A stretch of 64,000 nucleotides of DNA, taken from assembly GCA_004794655.1 (NCBI GenBank), contig SMMW01000019.1:3549501-3613500 (forward strand), in the 5' to 3' direction. The position numbers and the translations under genes were made by a program. Positions 60,720 through 64,000 of this stretch are shown piece by piece. Below the pieces are notes generated by a model. That model saw only the letters and a list, made by a program, of their open reading frames with translations. It was not told the DNA's origin and made no database searches. The stretch comes from Marisa cornuarietis. Taxonomy: Eukaryota > Mollusca > Gastropoda > Architaenioglossa > Ampullariidae. Each line of letters opens with the position of its first letter. Position 1 is the stretch's first letter.

Positions 60720-62549
60720 GTCATCGTCGATGATTCCAATTGCCTGGCTTTGTGCTTCAAGGTAGTTTGGATAATAATATACAGCAGTTTTGTTGCTACT
60801 GTTTTTAATGAGTTATGATCTGCTGACGGCATCTCCGCCTTCCCCTCATCTTAAATTTGTGTGCGATAGTTATAAATACTTTAATACTCTCAGAATACTC
60901 TCGATAGCTGTATTAACGCGTATCAGCCAAAAATAAGCATGGAAGAGGTCAGAGTCACAGCCAACAAGGACGACGCTCGTCAGCACAGATTAACCTTGAC
61001 TTGTCTCCAGTAGCCTATTAGAGGTTTCGATCGGAAGTCCTAAAAAATCTTTTTAACGCGGAAAGGTGGATTGTTTCTATAGGATGAAGCCTAATTCCTC
61101 CACGACAGACATCATAAAGGAGATCACTCCTTCGGGGAAGCTACAACCAGCTCCTTGTCCTTTCCTTTATAACACTTTTTTATATTTACTTTAATTCAAG
61201 CTCTAATAAGTTTATTCAAGCTTTATATGAGGAAATTGTATGGGTGAAATGCCAATTATGTATAAGTCAGTTTCTCCCTGTCCCTCAAGGTGTGAATGAA
61301 TAAAAATGTCTGATGTCTTGTAATTTTAGTCGTAGACAACGGCAAAGCGGCGGCTTTATTTTATTACAGCACAAAAGACACAACACTGCTGTATAAACAT
61401 TTCAAATATATTTCTCATATGTTATTACTGGTGCAAACGTGACATTTAAACAATAGCTAAAGATGGTTGACAGAAACCCACTAAGGGTGCATTATACCTT
61501 AAATATCGGTAAGGGGGTGTCCTCGCTTATCAACCATAGACTTGCGCTGTACTAAGTCATTGCTTCGTTTTTTCCGGTTTCACTTTACACAGTGTGAGTT
61601 TAAGGTGCGTTCATTAGCGCCTTGGTCTGAATTAACGCTGAATTAAATTCATTAAGGAAATGATAAACTCATTATAAACCGCTTTCTGTAACCACTCAGA
61701 AAGACAATGAGGTAGAAAGCGAGAGCTTGCTGGCATAACCATCTTCTTGACTTTAAAATAAATACATATACTATGACACAACGCTCTGTTTGAGCAAATA
61801 TATTTTACATTATGATTCATATATTAAAAATATATATTTAATAATATCAAAGCATACTTTCTAAGAAGATTTCTTCAGTAGCCAATGATTCTATATTATG
61901 CTCGCGGGTACAAAACAAAGAGACCGGAAGCTGCCTGTCAATAAGTTAAGCTTGTATACAGCTTGACGGGAGTTGAGCCAGCGCTGGCCCACTACGCGCG
62001 CGCAGTGATGGCTGTCCTTTCCTTCAGTGTCTCTGTATCAACCAACTCGTTTATGTTTATCGACCGAGATGTAGGAACGGAATTCGGTCCTCAAGCAAGG
62101 AGTGTCTGTACATAAGTACAACAAAAGACACTTCGGTATTACAAAAGCTAATTTTTCTCGCATGACTGATGATGTGAGAAAAAGACAGATGATTGAACAA
62201 TTGTTTGAGTTACTTCTGGACTATCTTAATATGGTCAATAATGTTGAAATGTTTACAAAAGCTTACGTGTGTGTTTGTGATTATTCTCACAACAAACTAT
62301 TGTTACGTATTTCTATCGATTTATCTTTGCAAACAACACTTAGCAACAAGAACACTATATAGTTAGCAGGTCAATCTACATGACCATTTTTATTTTTATG
62401 AATTGTCAGAGAGTGTGACAAAGAATGACAGCACTATGCATCCAATACCAATCAAAAACCATCCATCCCTTTCTAAAAATGCAGTTTATTTATTAAAGTT
62501 TAAAACACAATTCTCATATTAAGGTTTTAGTCTGCTGCTGTTGTTTCAG
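60720..62549. other. Probable intron or upstream region of the bZIP gene
   Basis: AT-rich, ending in a good acceptor (CTGCTGCTGTTGTTTCAG, 62532-62549). A GC-rich patch with GCGCGCGCAG at 61996-62005 could include an untranslated exon. No coding exon recognised. Confidence 0.4.
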
Positions 62550-64000
62550 GAAAATACAACATCTTCCTGAAGACAGGCGTCCACCGATGCCTGTTCAGCA
62601 CTCAATGTCAAGCCAAGATGGCGACTGCTACATCTCCCATACTTCCTACATCATTTCCGCGCTGCCGACAGCGCCTGTAGGTCACCACATCAGCAGACTG
62701 ACCTCTGACCCATTCGTGGACGCATGGGGACGCTATGCGCCTGTGAAGCAGGAGCCACGGGACGAAAACAACGTGACAACTCTCGGTTCCAAAGAGTTAC
62801 GGGACATTTCGACTCGACTTTCCTCTCCCTCCGTCAAAACGCAGCGCCGAGCTTCGGCCGCACATCTGCACGTGCCGGGTCAAGATCACCTTGGCTTACA
62901 CGTGGCAGGCGCGTGGGGGTTAAGACACCACCCGTACGTAGGTCGCCGCGGGGCCATCCATCCACACCATGAGGTCACTCATCTCAACCCCTACTCACAG
63001 CAAGAGATCCAGCGAAGTCCCGACTGCTACTCAGACATAGAAGAAAGCTCTGTCCAAACCTTAAACGTCCCACAGTTTAGCGGTCAGTACAACAGCGGTG
63101 GTCAGCAACACACGTCTCCTCCTGATTGCTGCCCGCAATCTCAGAGTAGTCCTTCCCTCCATCGAAGCATGTCGGACGATGACGAGAGTGCTCAGGATGA
63201 CAACGACTACGGCGACAACACCTGCGGGTCTATGCACAACAGCAAGATCAGCAATGATGATGGTGATGACGGCCCAGCGAACCTGGAGGCCCGAAACGGC
63301 TTTCGGTTTTCCGCCCCCCAGGCCGCTTTGTCACCTGTAGGCGCAGTGAGTCAGCCGCGCGCCAAGCGCGAGTTTGTGCCCGACCACAAGAAAGACGCCA
63401 CCTACTGGAACAAGCGGCTCAAGAACAACGACTCGGCTCGCCGCTCACGTATCAAGCGAAAGACTATGGAGAAAATCATGGAACACCGCATGGCCGAACT
63501 GCAGAAGGAGAACCTAGAGCTCCGCTACGAGCTGAACGCCTTGAAACGAATGCTCGGGGAGCAGCTGACATCTGACCTCAAGCCCCAAAAGCCGTCCTCA
63601 TCCTTGATGTCCTCTTCGCCATCTTCCTCCTCCTCTTCCTCTTCTTCACAGTCGTCAAGTTCACCATTTCGCTTGTTAACTGCCAGCAGTGGGTCCGGGT
63701 ACGAGGATCACTCCAACAGCTCGTCTGTTGTGGAAGCAACTGAGGAATCAGGAACGAAAAACAGCGGTTATAACTCCCCCACCCCTGCGACCACCGTCAC
63801 CAAAGGAACGTCCACCTCACCGAGCTTCCCGGACGAGGTAGAATTTTCGAAAAAGTGTATCGCGGCTGACGAGACAATGATCTACAGACCTCACTTGCAC
63901 GTTCAAGGCCGCGGTTTCAGCAACCAGACTGGCTCTGGTCGAAATCTGGAAATCGTTCCCAATACCTCCCACTTCTTGTCTGTGGAGAGCGACCATGACG
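62550..64000 (+). CDS. NFIL3/CES-2-like bZIP transcription factor (large exon, open at right edge)
   Basis: A frame with no stop from the acceptor at 62549 to the window end. The first in-frame Met is at 62587 (MPVQHSMSSQDGDCYISHTS). The exon may continue a coding exon upstream in phase 2, since the frame is open to the acceptor, but an untranslated first exon is the simpler model. Counting from that Met, the bZIP domain starts near residue 260: KREFVPDHKKDATYWNKRLK, then the basic signature NNDSARRSR (about 280) and a leucine zipper to about 330 (LELRYELNALKRMLGEQL). The D-x-x-Y-W lead-in and basic region place it with NFIL3, Vrille and CES-2. 'NNDSARRSR' is closer to CES-2 than to the NNEAAKRSR of NFIL3. 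Upstream is a VKQEP SUMO-type motif (about residue 54). A serine run follows at 63601-63660. Such factors bind TTACGTAA-like sites and act in development, clock control or cell death. GC content is far above the introns. Confidence 0.88.

Noticed and set aside
62724..63340. Short plus-strand frames inside the bZIP exon
   Set aside because: Out of frame with the long open bZIP reading frame that covers the same bases.

Overview
This is a window of an intron-rich, AT-rich animal nuclear genome, most likely a lophotrochozoan and probably a mollusc. That placement is inference from gene structure, the conserved animal genes and the mix of retroelements; there is no bacterial, organellar or viral backbone. 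Most of the window is intron, intergenic DNA, microsatellite and decayed transposable elements. Four protein-coding loci can be supported.

1-21.6 kb, minus strand: a CSPP1-like centrosome/spindle-pole/ciliary gene. At least 15 coding exons can be placed, nearly all with phase-0 junctions. They encode repeated modules of the form 'L-P-L-G-x-Y-E ... R-x-E-Y-x-x-F-L'. The 5' end is at about 21508 and the gene runs left to at least 1942. Its introns hold a frameshifted copy of an uncharacterised invertebrate multicopy gene (8.6-10.2 kb), a tRNA-derived SINE with a perfect 9-bp target-site duplication (11.7-12.0 kb), another SINE-like repeat, and a decayed element with terminal clusters of a GGTCGAATCG-type motif (18.2-18.7 kb). 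Two CSPP1 exons of exactly 41 codons (7868-7990 and 11263-11385) are tandem duplicates.

22-28.4 kb: intergenic DNA with an L2/CR1-type non-LTR retrotransposon whose C-terminal reverse transcriptase frame is still open (24.9-26.5 kb, minus), a solo copy of its 3' end (22.6 kb), and three copies of a 123-bp tandem repeat (27.1-27.5 kb).

28.5-30.1 kb, minus strand: an intronless 526-codon tubulin-tyrosine-ligase-like gene of the TTLL-15 type, with an N-terminal membrane anchor.

30-41.8 kb: gene-poor DNA with a broken Rex1/CR1-like retroelement (33.1-34.8 kb), a further LINE 3'-end copy, a SINE whose tail matches that LINE, and a second copy of the tRNA-derived SINE split by about 600 bp.

41.9-44.7 kb, minus strand: the N-terminal zinc-cluster part of a KDZ (Kyakuja-Dileera-Zisupton) transposase-like gene. 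Eight exons have fully compatible splice phases, and one exon is part of a tandem triplication of about 340 bp. No catalytic domain is visible in the window.

45-62.5 kb: long gene-poor DNA with microsatellites, a second copy of the GGTCGAATCG-bounded element, a diverged direct repeat of about 250 bp, and a CpG-rich stretch (57.4-58.5 kb) containing a perfect NFIL3/PAR-bZIP site. 62.55-64 kb, plus strand: a long coding exon of an NFIL3/CES-2-like bZIP transcription factor, open to the right edge. The CpG-rich stretch may be its promoter or 5' UTR. Apart from chromosomal neighbourhood, nothing shows that the four genes act together.
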